Assembly: GCA_009360345.1 (NCBI GenBank) | Contig: SPDP01000004.1 | Span: 364,188-428,187, forward strand | Reading direction: 5' to 3' | DNA length: 64,000 bases | Source: Alcaligenaceae bacterium SAGV5 | GTDB taxonomy: Bacteria > Pseudomonadota > Gammaproteobacteria > Burkholderiales > Burkholderiaceae_B | The notes under the pieces: model-generated | Told to the model about the DNA's origin: nothing | The model's input: the letters and a program-made list of their open reading frames with translations, nothing else | Database searches by the model: none | Translations under genes and position numbers: made by a program | Shown here: positions 1 through 8,793 of the stretch, piece by piece | Layout of the letters: each line of letters opens with the position of its first letter | Numbering within the stretch: the stretch's first letter is position 1

Positions 1-552
1 CAGGGCGGCTTCGATGGCGCGGGCCACATCAGCATCCGCGATCTGATACGCAACAGCCTCCGGATGCGGCCGGACCGCGTGGTCGTCGGCGAAGTCCGGG
101 GGCCCGAGGTCATGGACATGCTGCAGGCCATGAATACCGGCCACGAAGGGTCGATGGCGACCATACACGCGAACTCCCCGCGCGAATGCCTGTACCGGAT
201 GGAGATGCTGGCGGGGTTCGCTGGCTTCCAGGGCAGCGAGGACAGCCTGCGCCGACAGATCGCCAGCGCGCTGGACTTCATCGTGCAGATCGCCCGCCTG
301 TCCAACGGCCGCCGGCGCATCGTGTCGATCTCGGAAGTCACCGGCATGGGTGACAACGTGATCTCGACGCAGGAACTCTATCGCCACGAGAGTTTCGTCG
401 GCCCCGATGGCGAAGAGAAAGACCGCTGGGTGTCGCTTGGCATCCATCCGCACACGCCCAAGCTGGCCAAGTACCGTGACCAACTGCGCGTGACGATGGC
501 CCCGGAGCCGCCCCAGGGCGGCGGGGGCGGTTTCTGGTCCAGGGGGCGATGA
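1..552 (+). CDS. tadA: Tad/Flp pilus secretion ATPase TadA (CpaF), 3' part
   Basis: C-terminal part of the type II/IV secretion-family ATPase that powers assembly of Flp pili at the inner membrane. The frame is open from base 1, so the start lies upstream of the window. The visible 183 residues hold the RMRPDR stretch, the Walker B-like VVVGEVRGPE, and the His-box region with TGHEGSMATIHANSP, all typical of CpaF/TadA. The first ATG (base 64) is internal and not the start. The stop overlaps the start of the next gene (ATGA), so translation is probably coupled to tadB. The Walker A region is outside the window. Confidence 0.93.
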   Translation, partial: QGGFDGAGHISIRDLIRNSLRMRPDRVVVGEVRGPEVMDMLQAMNTGHEGSMATIHANSPRECLYRMEMLAGFAGFQGSEDSLRRQIASALDFIVQIARLSNGRRRIVSISEVTGMGDNVISTQELYRHESFVGPDGEEKDRWVSLGIHPHTPKLAKYRDQLRVTMAPEPPQGGGGGFWSRGR

Positions 553-1490
553 TGTCGGCCCTGCTTCTTTCGGTCTTGTGCATCGCGCTGCTGCTGGTGG
601 CGGCGGGACTGTGGCTGTGGCAGAGCGCGAGCGAGCGGGGACGCCGGCAGGCGACCAGCGCCTTCGTCGAGGAACAGCTCAGCCGGTCCTTCGACCCCAC
701 CCGCGCGGTGGTGGCCGCGGCCCAGCAGCTCTACCCGCCCGTGCGCCCTCGGGGCGTGCGCGGGCGATTCCAGAACATGCTGCTTCGTGCCGGCGTCGAG
801 CCCGGCCCCGCTTTCTACGGCCCCTGGCTCGCGGCGCTGGTGGCCATGCCTGTATTGGCCCTGCTGTTCAGCGGTGGTCTGGCTGCGATGGTGATGCTCG
901 TCCTGGTGGTGCTGGCGGTCCTGTTCCAGCTCTGGTGGCGGGCGGACAAGCGCCGGCAGAAAATGGTGCGGCAGTTGCCGGGTTTCATCGATGCCCTGGT
1001 GCGGCTCATCACCATCGGCAACAGCCTGGGATCGGCTTTCCAGACCGCGGTTTCCTCGGTCGATGCGCCCTTGTTCGAGGTGCTCGAGCGGGCCAATCAA
1101 TTGAACCGGGCGGGCATGGAACTGGATGCTTCACTGGTGCATGCCGCCAGGCTCTATCGTTCCTATGAACTGGAACTGGTCGCCGCCGTGATCGGCGTGG
1201 CACTGCGTTTCGGTGGCCGCAGCGATGTGGTGCTGGAACGCATGGCGTCTTTCATGCGCGACTTGCAGCAAGCGCGAGAGGAGTTGCACGCGCTCTCCGC
1301 CGAAGTCCGGTTGTCGGCCTGGATCCTGGGGCTGCTGCCGATTTTCGTCGCCGGGTTCATCGTCATCTTCAACAACGCCATGTTCGTGGGCATGTGGACC
1401 GACCCGGTTGGCCAGAAGATGCTGATGGGCGCTTTCGCTCTGCAACTGGTCGGCTCTTTCTGGCTGTACCGCATGGCCAAATCGGTTTGA
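549..1490 (+). CDS. tadB: Flp pilus inner-membrane platform protein TadB
   Basis: 313-residue integral membrane protein with a type II secretion F domain. An N-terminal membrane segment (about residues 3-23) is followed by a basic cytoplasmic stretch, a hydrophobic pair near residues 95-130, the T2SSF core (RQLPGFIDALVRLITIGNSLGSAFQ) and two C-terminal membrane segments. In the Tad system TadB and TadC form the platform driven by TadA. The start overlaps the tadA stop by 4 bases and the gene lies 4 bases before tadC, so the three are one operon. Order and length match known Tad loci. Confidence 0.9.
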   Translation: MMSALLLSVLCIALLLVAAGLWLWQSASERGRRQATSAFVEEQLSRSFDPTRAVVAAAQQLYPPVRPRGVRGRFQNMLLRAGVEPGPAFYGPWLAALVAMPVLALLFSGGLAAMVMLVLVVLAVLFQLWWRADKRRQKMVRQLPGFIDALVRLITIGNSLGSAFQTAVSSVDAPLFEVLERANQLNRAGMELDASLVHAARLYRSYELELVAAVIGVALRFGGRSDVVLERMASFMRDLQQAREELHALSAEVRLSAWILGLLPIFVAGFIVIFNNAMFVGMWTDPVGQKMLMGAFALQLVGSFWLYRMAKSV

Positions 1491-1494
1491 AGCT

Positions 1495-2463
1495 ATGTCT
1501 ACACAATTATTGACCGTTGCTTCCCTGGTTCTGTTCGCCGCCGCCGCGTTGCTGGTGGGCGTGGCGGTCTTGATCCGCGGCTCGCGGCAGAGTCGAAGCC
1601 GCCTGGTCGTGGACAGCGCCATCACCGCGCGGACCAATCCCGTGCTGGAGGACGCCCTTGCCAATGTGGCGTCGCCTGTCCGGCGAGGCCGGGTGAGCGC
1701 CATGTTCGATGGCGCGGCGCAATTGGGCGAGAAATGGGAACGGGGGCGGCTGGGCAACTATCTGCTCGAGGCCGAGGACCGGCAGTTGATCGATCGCTGC
1801 GGCTTCGGCGACCAGGGACGGGCGCGCTCGCTGTTCATCTTCGCGCGTGTCGTGCTGGCCATCGTCGTGCCTGTCCTGGCTTGGACGCTCGGCGGCGGCG
1901 GTGCATTCGGCACGATGCTTTCCCTGTTCCTGGGGTTCGCGCTCGGCTACATGGTGCCAAAGTGGGCGCTTCGCCGGGTGGCCGCTTCGCGTGGCCGCAG
2001 GGCCAAGGAAGAACTGCCGTTGTTGATCGATTTGCTGCGCTTGCTGCAAGGCGTGGGCTTGTCGATCGACCAGAGCCTGCATGTGATCGTCACCGAGTTC
2101 CGCATGGTGTTGCCGGTACTGGCAGTCGAACTGGAGATCGCCGTCAACCAGCATGCCCGGGGCCTGTCCCGCGAGCAGTCGTTGCAGCGGTTGGCCACCG
2201 GCTTCGGCAACGAGGATCTGGCGGCCGTGGCGCGGCTGATCGTCCAGGTGGACCGGCACGGCGGCGCGGTCCAGGAGCCCCTCAAGCAGTTTTCCGAGCG
2301 TGTGCGCGAGCAGCGGCGGATGGAGTTGAAGGAGCGCGTCGGCAAGCTGACGGTCAAGATGACCGGCGTGATGGTGCTGACGCTGCTGCCCGCCCTCATC
2401 ATCGTTACGGGTGGGGCGGGTTTCCTGGCCGTTTTCCGCGGTCTGGCGAGAATGGGAGGCTGA
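1495..2463 (+). CDS. tadC: Flp pilus inner-membrane platform protein TadC
   Basis: 322 residues. One N-terminal membrane helix (about residues 7-27), a hydrophobic block near 115-150, a T2SSF domain (ELPLLIDLLRLLQGVGLSIDQSL) and a terminal helix (about 290-315) are seen. It is the partner of TadB in the pilus platform. It sits directly after tadB and one base before tadD. TadB and TadC are distant paralogues. The assignment rests on gene order (A-B-C-D) plus the shared domain. Confidence 0.9.
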   Translation: MSTQLLTVASLVLFAAAALLVGVAVLIRGSRQSRSRLVVDSAITARTNPVLEDALANVASPVRRGRVSAMFDGAAQLGEKWERGRLGNYLLEAEDRQLIDRCGFGDQGRARSLFIFARVVLAIVVPVLAWTLGGGGAFGTMLSLFLGFALGYMVPKWALRRVAASRGRRAKEELPLLIDLLRLLQGVGLSIDQSLHVIVTEFRMVLPVLAVELEIAVNQHARGLSREQSLQRLATGFGNEDLAAVARLIVQVDRHGGAVQEPLKQFSERVREQRRMELKERVGKLTVKMTGVMVLTLLPALIIVTGGAGFLAVFRGLARMGG

Positions 2464-2464
2464 T

Positions 2465-3493
2465 ATGACCGGGTCGATTCATTGCCCGGCGCGCGTGGCC
2501 GGGTTGCTCGGGGTTGCGCTGCTGGCGGCGGGGTGCAGTTCCACCGCGCCCTCGGGCTACGGCGTGTCGGCGCCCAAGTTCAACGATGAAGCCATGATGC
2601 GCCAACAGGTCGCGAACGACGAACCCACGGTGGACAGCCGTGGCATGTATCTGTCGCTGATCAAGGAGATGCAGGCCAAGGGGTTGTACTTCGCGTCGCT
2701 GGCCCACATCGATGCGTTCGAGCAGCGCCACGGAGTCGCGCCGGACGTCGAGCTGCTGCGGGCCCATGCGCTGCGCGAGGCCGGGCAGTCCGAGGAAAGC
2801 GCGGTGGTCTATCGCCGCTTGCAGAAGACGGACGTCGGCGCGGCCGCATCGCAGGGATTGGGGCTGTTGGCGGGAGCGCGAGGCGATTTCGCCGCCGCGG
2901 TGGTGTCGCTGCGCGAGGCGGCACGCCTCGATCCCACCAACGCGCTGATCGTCAGTGACCTGGGCTATGCCTTGCTGCGCAATGGGGAGACCGCCGCCGC
3001 CCGTCTGCCCATGGCACAGGCCGCCGAACTGGCGCCGGAGAATTCCAGGATCCTGGCCAATCTGGCCCTGCTGCTGCTGGTGTCGGGCGATGCAGGGCGC
3101 GCGGGAACCGTCATGGACAAGGCGGGCCTGTCGCCCGATGCGCGCGCATCGGTGCGCAAGCTGGCCGACGATATCGTCCAGCGGGCGCCCCGGTCGTCCC
3201 GCCCGGTCGCGGTGGTCAAGGCCGATCCCGCGCCGGCCACGGCTCAGGTTCCGCCGCCGGTGGCCAGCCCGTTCCCGGTCTCGTCGGTCGCGCCTGAAAT
3301 GTCCCGGGTGCCGGCGGCGGAGCGGGCCCCGGCACCGCCGAGGGCTTCCCTGGTCCGGACCGCCACGCAGCATGCGGTGGCCGCGGACACCGCGCGCGAA
3401 CCCGTGGTGCGGCCGGTCGCCGCCCCGATCCTGCAGCCGGTACGTGCCCCCATGCAGTCCATGATGGACCGGTTCAACTCGGCCATTCCCTGA
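2465..3493 (+). CDS. tadD: Tad pilus lipoprotein TadD with TPR repeats
   Basis: 342-residue lipoprotein. The chosen ATG gives a signal peptide ending in the lipobox LLAAGC (Cys24); the upstream in-frame ATG at 2411 would add 18 residues inside tadC and spoil the signal. Residues about 60-220 contain tetratricopeptide-like helices (for example RRLQKTDVGAAASQGLGLLAG and the SDLGYALLRNGE segment). The C-terminal 110 residues are Pro/Ala-rich and probably disordered. TadD proteins help assemble the secretin or pilus in the periplasm. It starts one base after the tadC stop. Confidence 0.88.
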   Translation: MTGSIHCPARVAGLLGVALLAAGCSSTAPSGYGVSAPKFNDEAMMRQQVANDEPTVDSRGMYLSLIKEMQAKGLYFASLAHIDAFEQRHGVAPDVELLRAHALREAGQSEESAVVYRRLQKTDVGAAASQGLGLLAGARGDFAAAVVSLREAARLDPTNALIVSDLGYALLRNGETAAARLPMAQAAELAPENSRILANLALLLLVSGDAGRAGTVMDKAGLSPDARASVRKLADDIVQRAPRSSRPVAVVKADPAPATAQVPPPVASPFPVSSVAPEMSRVPAAERAPAPPRASLVRTATQHAVAADTAREPVVRPVAAPILQPVRAPMQSMMDRFNSAIP

Positions 3494-3559
3494 CGCCGGC
3501 CCGCCGATACGACCGGATCTTCTTCAACGATGACGAATACAAGTGGAATCAAGGCGATC

Positions 3560-4354
3560 ATGAAATCTACCAGCCATTGCCCGCACGGACAGTTCGCTTC
3601 CCGGCGCGCCAGCCGCTATCTGGTATGGGCCGCGCTGCTGGCGGCGCCGATGGCGCAGGCCCAGAACAATACCCCGGTGACAGGCTCCATGCTGCAAGAG
3701 ACGCCCGAGCAACGGGCGCGCATGGAACAGGCCGCGCGCCAGGCCCAGGCGGACGAGCAGGCCCGCCGCGCGGCGGCCGCGCAGCAGCAAGCCGCACAGC
3801 AGCAAGCCGCACAGCAGCAAGCCGCACAGCAGCAAGCCGCACAGGCTCAACGCGAGGCACAGTTGCGCGCCGCCCAGCAAAAGGCCGCATCGACATCGGC
3901 GGCCCCGGCCGCCGCGCGGCCCGCTTCGTCGGTCGTACGGCAGGTGCCCGGGCCGAGCCAGGCGCCGGCTGCCGCGGCCCAGGCGGCGCCTGTGGCGCCC
4001 GTGGCGCGCCCCCAGGTGGTGCAAGCGCCTGAGCAACGCGTGACCACCGTGGTCACGCCGCAAGCGGCCGCGCCCGCCCAGCCCGCGCCGGCCGTCGTGG
4101 CGCCCGCCGCCACCGCGGCTGCGCCTCGGGCGACCCCCGTCGTGGATACGGCATCCGTTGCGCCGCAGGGCAAGAGCCGGCCCAACGGCGATGTGACGAG
4201 CGAAGTGCTGCGCATGCAGGCCGAAGGGCGCCAGGCTGGCCAGGCGCTGCCCATGCTGGGCGCGACCGCGTCCCCCAGCTGGAAGCGCTACATCGAAAGC
4301 TATTCGCATGCCATTCCCCAGTACTACGAGACGACCTCGCAGCCGAAGCAATAG
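3560..4354 (+). CDS. DUF3613 family secreted protein of the Tad locus
   Basis: 264-residue secreted protein with a signal peptide (hydrophobic YLVWAALLAAPMAQAQ, cleavage after AQA near residue 35). It has a Gln/Ala-rich middle encoded partly by a 15-bp tandem repeat, a long Pro/Ala linker, and a C-terminal block (about 215-262: SEVLRMQAEGRQ, then LPMLGATASPSWKRYI) typical of DUF3613 proteins found next to tad genes. Its function is unknown and a periplasmic or pilus-associated role is inferred from position. An AAGG five bases upstream favours the ATG at 3560 over the one at 3530. Confidence 0.75.
   Translation: MKSTSHCPHGQFASRRASRYLVWAALLAAPMAQAQNNTPVTGSMLQETPEQRARMEQAARQAQADEQARRAAAAQQQAAQQQAAQQQAAQQQAAQAQREAQLRAAQQKAASTSAAPAAARPASSVVRQVPGPSQAPAAAAQAAPVAPVARPQVVQAPEQRVTTVVTPQAAAPAQPAPAVVAPAATAAAPRATPVVDTASVAPQGKSRPNGDVTSEVLRMQAEGRQAGQALPMLGATASPSWKRYIESYSHAIPQYYETTSQPKQ
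3782..3841 (+). repeat. four perfect 15-bp tandem repeats inside the DUF3613 gene
   Basis: The unit CAGCAGCAAGCCGCA occurs four times in a row without a mismatch and encodes QQQAA each time. The length is a multiple of three, so gain or loss of copies would keep the frame. Further Gln/Ala-rich codons flank the array. Confidence 0.95.
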
Positions 4355-4364
4355 GCAGGTTTTC

Positions 4365-6512
4365 ATGACACCGCATCGCCGTATCTCCTCGTTCGTTTCC
4401 GTTTCCCGGGCGCCTCTGGCGCGTCAGCGGGGATCGGTGCTGATCGCGGCCGCGGCGGCGATGCTGGTATCGGTCACCCTGCTGGCTTCGGCGGACCTGG
4501 GCTATCTCTTCTACATGAAGCGGGAGCTCCAGAAGACCGCCGACCTGGCCGCGCTGGCGGGGGCCCAGCAACTGGAGCGCGACAGCTGCGTCGCCGCGGC
4601 GGCGGCCGCGCGCGGCAACGCCAACCTGAACCTGCAACGCTTCGCGCTGTCGATGGCATCGTCGCCCGCACCGGTGTGCGGCCGGTGGGATCCGAATCCG
4701 GACTCGTCCAAGAACACCGTGCAGACCATGGAGGCTCCTTCCGAGGCCTACAGCGGCGACGGTGGCAAGAAGTATTTCGGTACGCCCAAGTCCTCGGTCG
4801 GCTTCAATGCGATCAAGGTCGCGATCTCCCAGCAGGTCCCCATGGTGCTGCCGTTCCTGGGCAACCGCGCGCTTTATGCTGAAGCCATCGCCGTCCAGGA
4901 AGCGCCGGTCGCCTCCTTCTGGGTCGGCTCGAAGCTGGCGACCACGAACTCGCAGACCGCGCCGCTGTGCGTGCTGCTCCGGGTCGTGGGGGCGAACCTT
5001 TGCGAGGATCTCAGCATCGGGACCTATGCGGGGCTGGCTGGCGTGAAGATCACGCCCAGTGGGTTGCTCAAGCAACTGGGCATCCCGGTGGGCGCGGACC
5101 TGAGCGTGGGCGAGTTGAACAGCCTGCTGGCCGCCCGCAAGGTCGAACTCGGGCAGTTGCTGAACGCCATCGTCAGCCTGGCGAACCAGAACAGCCTCCT
5201 GGGCCTGAACGCCTCGCTGCTGAACTCGCTGACCGCCAAGCTGGGCGTCGATAAACTGTTGGTCCAACTGGGATCCAACAGCGTCGCGAATGGATTGTTC
5301 GCGATGATCCAGGCCCCCAGCGCCGGATCGGCGCTGAACGTGGACCTGGACGCGCTGGGCCTGTTGACCGCCGCGGTCGGCGTCGGCGTGTCCAATCATG
5401 CGGTGACCGTCAACCTCGGGCTGCCGGCGGCAGTCAGTTCCGCCGTCGGGCTCAAGACCAACGTGCGCGCCAGCATCATCGAGCCGCCGTCGGTCGGCAT
5501 AGGCGGTCTGGGGACCAAGGCCTATACCGCCCAGATCCGCACCTTCGTCGACATCGCGACCGACGGCGGACTGGTCGGGGGGCTGCTGGGCCTGCTCGGC
5601 ACGCAGATCAAGCTGCCCATCGTGCTGGACGTGGTCAGTTCACAGGGCACGCTCACGGGCATGAGCTGCACGGCGCCGGCCACGGCCACCATCAAGGTCG
5701 ATTCGTCCATCGCCAAGCTGTGCATGGGCAAGATCAACGAGTCCACGCTGTGGTCCACGCATGACGTCTGCGCGACCGGCCTGCAGGACGAGACCTTCGT
5801 CAAGTTGCTGGGCATCAATCTGCTGCACGGGCAGGTCAAGCCCGACATCCTGGCACAGGACCCGGTCTACACCACCCTGAAGGTGGACGAGACCAAGACG
5901 GTGGGCAGGAACGACCTGCGCCTGGGCGACACCGTGCAGGACCTGATCAATCAACTGCTGGCCCTGCTGCTGGCCCAGTCCTCCGCGGGCGAGGGCGCCA
6001 AGCTCGAAGCCTTCCCGGCCGATACGGCCACGCAGGTGGCGGACAAGTACCTGAACCAATATGGCTACAACCCAAGCCTGATCGAACAGAAACTGCTCGG
6101 CGACGGCATCACCTGGCCCCGGCCATGCGGCCTGCTGGGCCTGGGAACCTGCCCCATGCCGACGCTCTGGCGCCAGACCGTCACGCCGCTGCTGGGGTCC
6201 TGCAACCAGGCCTGCATGCGGACCGAGCTGATCAAGTCCCTGCAGACGACCGCGACCAACGGCCTGCTGGGCGGCCTGCTCAACGCCGTGGGCGACCTGT
6301 TGGGAAGTTTGCTGGGAGGCGGGGGCGGCGGGCAGTCGCAGAACCTGCTGCAGGCCATCCTGAGTCCGCTGGTCGGCCTGCTCAAACCCCTTCTGAACGA
6401 GGTGGGCAAACTGCTGGCCGATCTGCTGGATGGCTTGGTGGGCATCAAGATCGGACAGACCGACGTGCATCTCATGTCATTGGAATGCGACAACGTCCGC
6501 CTCGTCTATTGA
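4365..6512 (+). CDS. tadG: TadG-like pilus locus protein
   Basis: 715-residue protein whose N-terminus (about residues 20-75) has the TadG/TadE-like pattern: QRGSVLIAAAAAMLVS, a hydrophobic anchor, then a YFLY-type stretch and TADLAALAGAQQLERD. The remainder is a long extracytoplasmic region rich in Leu/Gly repeats, ending in a Leu/Gly-rich segment with a run of six glycines and several Cys that could form disulfides. The chosen ATG (4365) lies 10 bases after the previous stop; the ATG at 4308 overlaps the previous gene. It is longer than common TadG proteins. Pseudopilin-like role inferred. Confidence 0.78.
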   Translation: MTPHRRISSFVSVSRAPLARQRGSVLIAAAAAMLVSVTLLASADLGYLFYMKRELQKTADLAALAGAQQLERDSCVAAAAAARGNANLNLQRFALSMASSPAPVCGRWDPNPDSSKNTVQTMEAPSEAYSGDGGKKYFGTPKSSVGFNAIKVAISQQVPMVLPFLGNRALYAEAIAVQEAPVASFWVGSKLATTNSQTAPLCVLLRVVGANLCEDLSIGTYAGLAGVKITPSGLLKQLGIPVGADLSVGELNSLLAARKVELGQLLNAIVSLANQNSLLGLNASLLNSLTAKLGVDKLLVQLGSNSVANGLFAMIQAPSAGSALNVDLDALGLLTAAVGVGVSNHAVTVNLGLPAAVSSAVGLKTNVRASIIEPPSVGIGGLGTKAYTAQIRTFVDIATDGGLVGGLLGLLGTQIKLPIVLDVVSSQGTLTGMSCTAPATATIKVDSSIAKLCMGKINESTLWSTHDVCATGLQDETFVKLLGINLLHGQVKPDILAQDPVYTTLKVDETKTVGRNDLRLGDTVQDLINQLLALLLAQSSAGEGAKLEAFPADTATQVADKYLNQYGYNPSLIEQKLLGDGITWPRPCGLLGLGTCPMPTLWRQTVTPLLGSCNQACMRTELIKSLQTTATNGLLGGLLNAVGDLLGSLLGGGGGGQSQNLLQAILSPLVGLLKPLLNEVGKLLADLLDGLVGIKIGQTDVHLMSLECDNVRLVY

Positions 6513-6527
6513 GCGCGGGCGGCAACG

Positions 6528-7910
6528 ATGGAGGGCAACAGGCGTAGCGCCATGAAGACACGACCTTCACAAGATGATCTCGACGTTTACGTCTGGGAAG
6601 GCAAATCGGATATCGCCGACCGCGTCGCACGGGCGCTGGCCAATTTCGACATGGACGTGATCCGCGCGGACAACATCGCCGTGTCACGCGATGTCACGAG
6701 CGTGCGCATGTCGGTGGCGATCATTTCGGTAACGGTGATCGACCGGCCGAGTTTCAGCATCAGCGACTGGCAGGCCGGGCATGGCATGCCGGTGGTCTGG
6801 GTGGCGGCCGAGGCCCGCAACTGCGACCCGCGCACCTATCCGCCCGAGTATTCCAACGTCCTGACGGCCGATTTCACCGCCGCCGAACTGCGCACGCTGG
6901 TGTTCAAGGTGGCGGGAGTGGTGCGGGAGCAGGGCTCGCGCGCCAAGGCGGCCGAGCCGCTCATCGCCACCTCCGCCTGCATGCGGGTCTTTCTGTCGGA
7001 GGTGGAGGCTTTCGCCGACTGCGATTCGACGGTGCTGATCCGGGGCGAGACGGGGGTGGGCAAGGAGCGGGTGGCCAGGCTGCTGCACGAGGGCCATCGC
7101 AGCTACGGGAAAGGCCCCTTCGTGGCGGTGAACTGCGGCGCGATTCCCGATGGACTGTTCGAGTCCCATTTCTTCGGCCACGCCAAGGGTGCATTCACGG
7201 GTGCGACCTTCGCACACAAGGGATATTTCGAGCAGGCGCACGAGGGTACGCTTTTCCTGGACGAGATCGGCGACCTGCCGCTCTACCAGCAAGTCAAATT
7301 GTTGCGTGTCCTGGAACAGAGCAGCGTGACCCGGCTGGGCTCCACGGTCGAACTCCCGGTCGATTTCCGCCTGGTGGCCGCGACCAACCGCGACCTGCGT
7401 GAACTGGTGCGCCAGGAACTGTTCCGGGCCGACCTGTATTACCGCCTGGCGGTGATCGAACTACAGGTTCCGAACCTGGAAGAGCGCGGGGCCGTGGACA
7501 AGATCGCCATCTTCAAGGCTTTGCTGGGGCAGATCCTGCCCGAGCAGGAGGACGAGGTGCCGGATTGGCTGGCGGCCCTGGTCACGCGTACGCGCTTTCC
7601 GGGAAACGTGCGGGAACTGCGCAACGTGGCCGAGCGGGTGGGGGTGATGGTCAGGCAGTTCCGGGCCTGGGACAGGGAGCGGATCGGCCGCATTTTTGCC
7701 TCGCTGGCCGAAGGCGTGATACCGGCCAACGAGCGCAGCCCGCAGGAATTGGCCGAGCGCAACCGGATCGTCGGCGCGCTGGACGCCCACGGCTGGCGGC
7801 GCCAGGATACCGCCAGTTTCCTGGGAATCAGCCGCAAGGTGCTGTGGGAGAAGATGCGCAAGTACCAGATCGTCGGCCAGGACGCGGAAGTGGCGGGCGA
7901 ATTGGACTGA
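6528..7910 (+). CDS. sigma-54-dependent transcriptional activator
   Basis: 460-residue enhancer-binding protein. Residues about 15-135 form a receiver-like region without a clear phospho-acceptor pattern. The AAA+ domain has a Walker A GETGVGKE (173-180), the sigma-54 contact loop GAFTGA (221-226) and Walker B-like LFLDEIGDLP. A Fis-type helix-turn-helix (RQDTASFLGISRKVLWEKM) ends the protein. It follows tadG by 15 bases in the same direction, so it is probably the pilus-locus regulator, acting at a -24/-12 promoter outside the window. An internal ATG at 6552 is an alternative start. Confidence 0.88.
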   Translation: MEGNRRSAMKTRPSQDDLDVYVWEGKSDIADRVARALANFDMDVIRADNIAVSRDVTSVRMSVAIISVTVIDRPSFSISDWQAGHGMPVVWVAAEARNCDPRTYPPEYSNVLTADFTAAELRTLVFKVAGVVREQGSRAKAAEPLIATSACMRVFLSEVEAFADCDSTVLIRGETGVGKERVARLLHEGHRSYGKGPFVAVNCGAIPDGLFESHFFGHAKGAFTGATFAHKGYFEQAHEGTLFLDEIGDLPLYQQVKLLRVLEQSSVTRLGSTVELPVDFRLVAATNRDLRELVRQELFRADLYYRLAVIELQVPNLEERGAVDKIAIFKALLGQILPEQEDEVPDWLAALVTRTRFPGNVRELRNVAERVGVMVRQFRAWDRERIGRIFASLAEGVIPANERSPQELAERNRIVGALDAHGWRRQDTASFLGISRKVLWEKMRKYQIVGQDAEVAGELD

Positions 7911-7964
7911 TTCCGGCAAAAAAGAGCTCAATAAAGAGCCCACGACGCCGTACTTTCATTAAAA

Positions 7965-7993
7965 TCGGACACGCTTTGTTACGGCCTGTCCGA
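7965..7993. promoter_or_regulatory. 7-bp inverted repeat upstream of the DUF2968 gene
   Basis: TCGGACA (7965-7971) and TGTCCGA (7987-7993) are perfect inverted repeats separated by 15 bases, about 30 bases before the ATG at 8022. This could be an operator or a 5' leader hairpin. No regulator is assigned. Confidence 0.35.
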
Positions 7994-8021
7994 CGAACTC
8001 GATATGACCAAGGAAGCTGGA

Positions 8022-8744
8022 ATGAAAATGAGGACATGCAGAATGTTCCGACAAGTGGGGATCGTACTGTTGTTTTCCGCGGCGTCCGTGGGGGCCTCTG
8101 CCCAGGTGGTCCAGAACACGACCGCACGGCCGTCGGCCGCCCAGGCCCAGACCCCGGCCCAGGCCGCGCAGGCCCGGCCTGTCGATGGCGGCCAGTCGGC
8201 TTCCAACAACAGCACGATGGCGGAACTGCAGCAACTCATACAGAACCGCACGTTGAACGAACTGCGCACCACCTATAACGGCAACTACGGGGCGAGCCTG
8301 CTGTTCAAGGCGGACGACCTGACGTATTACGTGGCGATGTTCCAGCAGAAGAATTTCTGGCGCGTGGTCAAGACCACGTCGGAGTCGCAGGCCGAGCAGA
8401 CCTACAAGGCTTTCGTCGAGCAGACGGTGCAATTGGCCGATGTGGACATCCGCCGCATCAAGCTCGACGCCGAGCGTGCCGTGACCGAAAAACAGATCAG
8501 CGCCAACGAAACGCGCCTGAACGCGCTGCAGAACGACCTGAGCATGCAGCGCCAGCAGGAGCAGCAGGTGGCGGCCCGCCAGGAGCAGGCCCGCCAGGAG
8601 GCCGCCGCGCTGGCCAACGAGCGGCAGGCCGCGCGCGAGCAGCTCAATACCCTTCAGCGCCAGATCCGCGTGCTGGAGGAACAGCAGACCAAGCTGGATG
8701 GCTCCTCCGGCGTGACGAGCCAGGACGTCCGGCGCGGCCGCTGA
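8022..8744 (+). CDS. DUF2968 family periplasmic coiled-coil protein
   Basis: 240-residue exported protein. A signal peptide (RQVGIVLLFSAASVGASAQ) is followed by a Gln/Ala linker, a conserved block around NRTLNELRTTYNGNYGASLLF, and a long Gln/Glu-rich coiled coil to the C-terminus. The family is found in Burkholderiales and has no known function. AAGGA eight bases upstream supports the ATG at 8022 over 8004. Monocistronic, 111 bases after the sigma-54 activator, and ending in a shared bidirectional terminator. Confidence 0.72.
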   Translation: MKMRTCRMFRQVGIVLLFSAASVGASAQVVQNTTARPSAAQAQTPAQAAQARPVDGGQSASNNSTMAELQQLIQNRTLNELRTTYNGNYGASLLFKADDLTYYVAMFQQKNFWRVVKTTSESQAEQTYKAFVEQTVQLADVDIRRIKLDAERAVTEKQISANETRLNALQNDLSMQRQQEQQVAARQEQARQEAAALANERQAAREQLNTLQRQIRVLEEQQTKLDGSSGVTSQDVRRGR

Positions 8745-8768
8745 GTCTGGACCGCCGCGCAGTGCCGG

Positions 8769-8792
8769 AACCGGGGCCCCAGGGCCCCGGTT
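8769..8792. terminator. bidirectional hairpin terminator between convergent genes
   Basis: AACCGGGGCCC (8769-8779) pairs perfectly with GGGCCCCGGTT (8782-8792). It lies exactly between the stops of the DUF2968 gene and the convergent MFS gene, with AA on one side and TTGTCATTT on the other. Confidence 0.75.
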
Positions 8793-8793
8793 G

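Noticed and set aside
7923..7948. Hairpin GAGCTC-AATAAA-GAGCCC with an A-run, as a terminator
   Set aside because: It would only read as a terminator on the minus strand, where no gene ends; the plus-strand side has no T tract.
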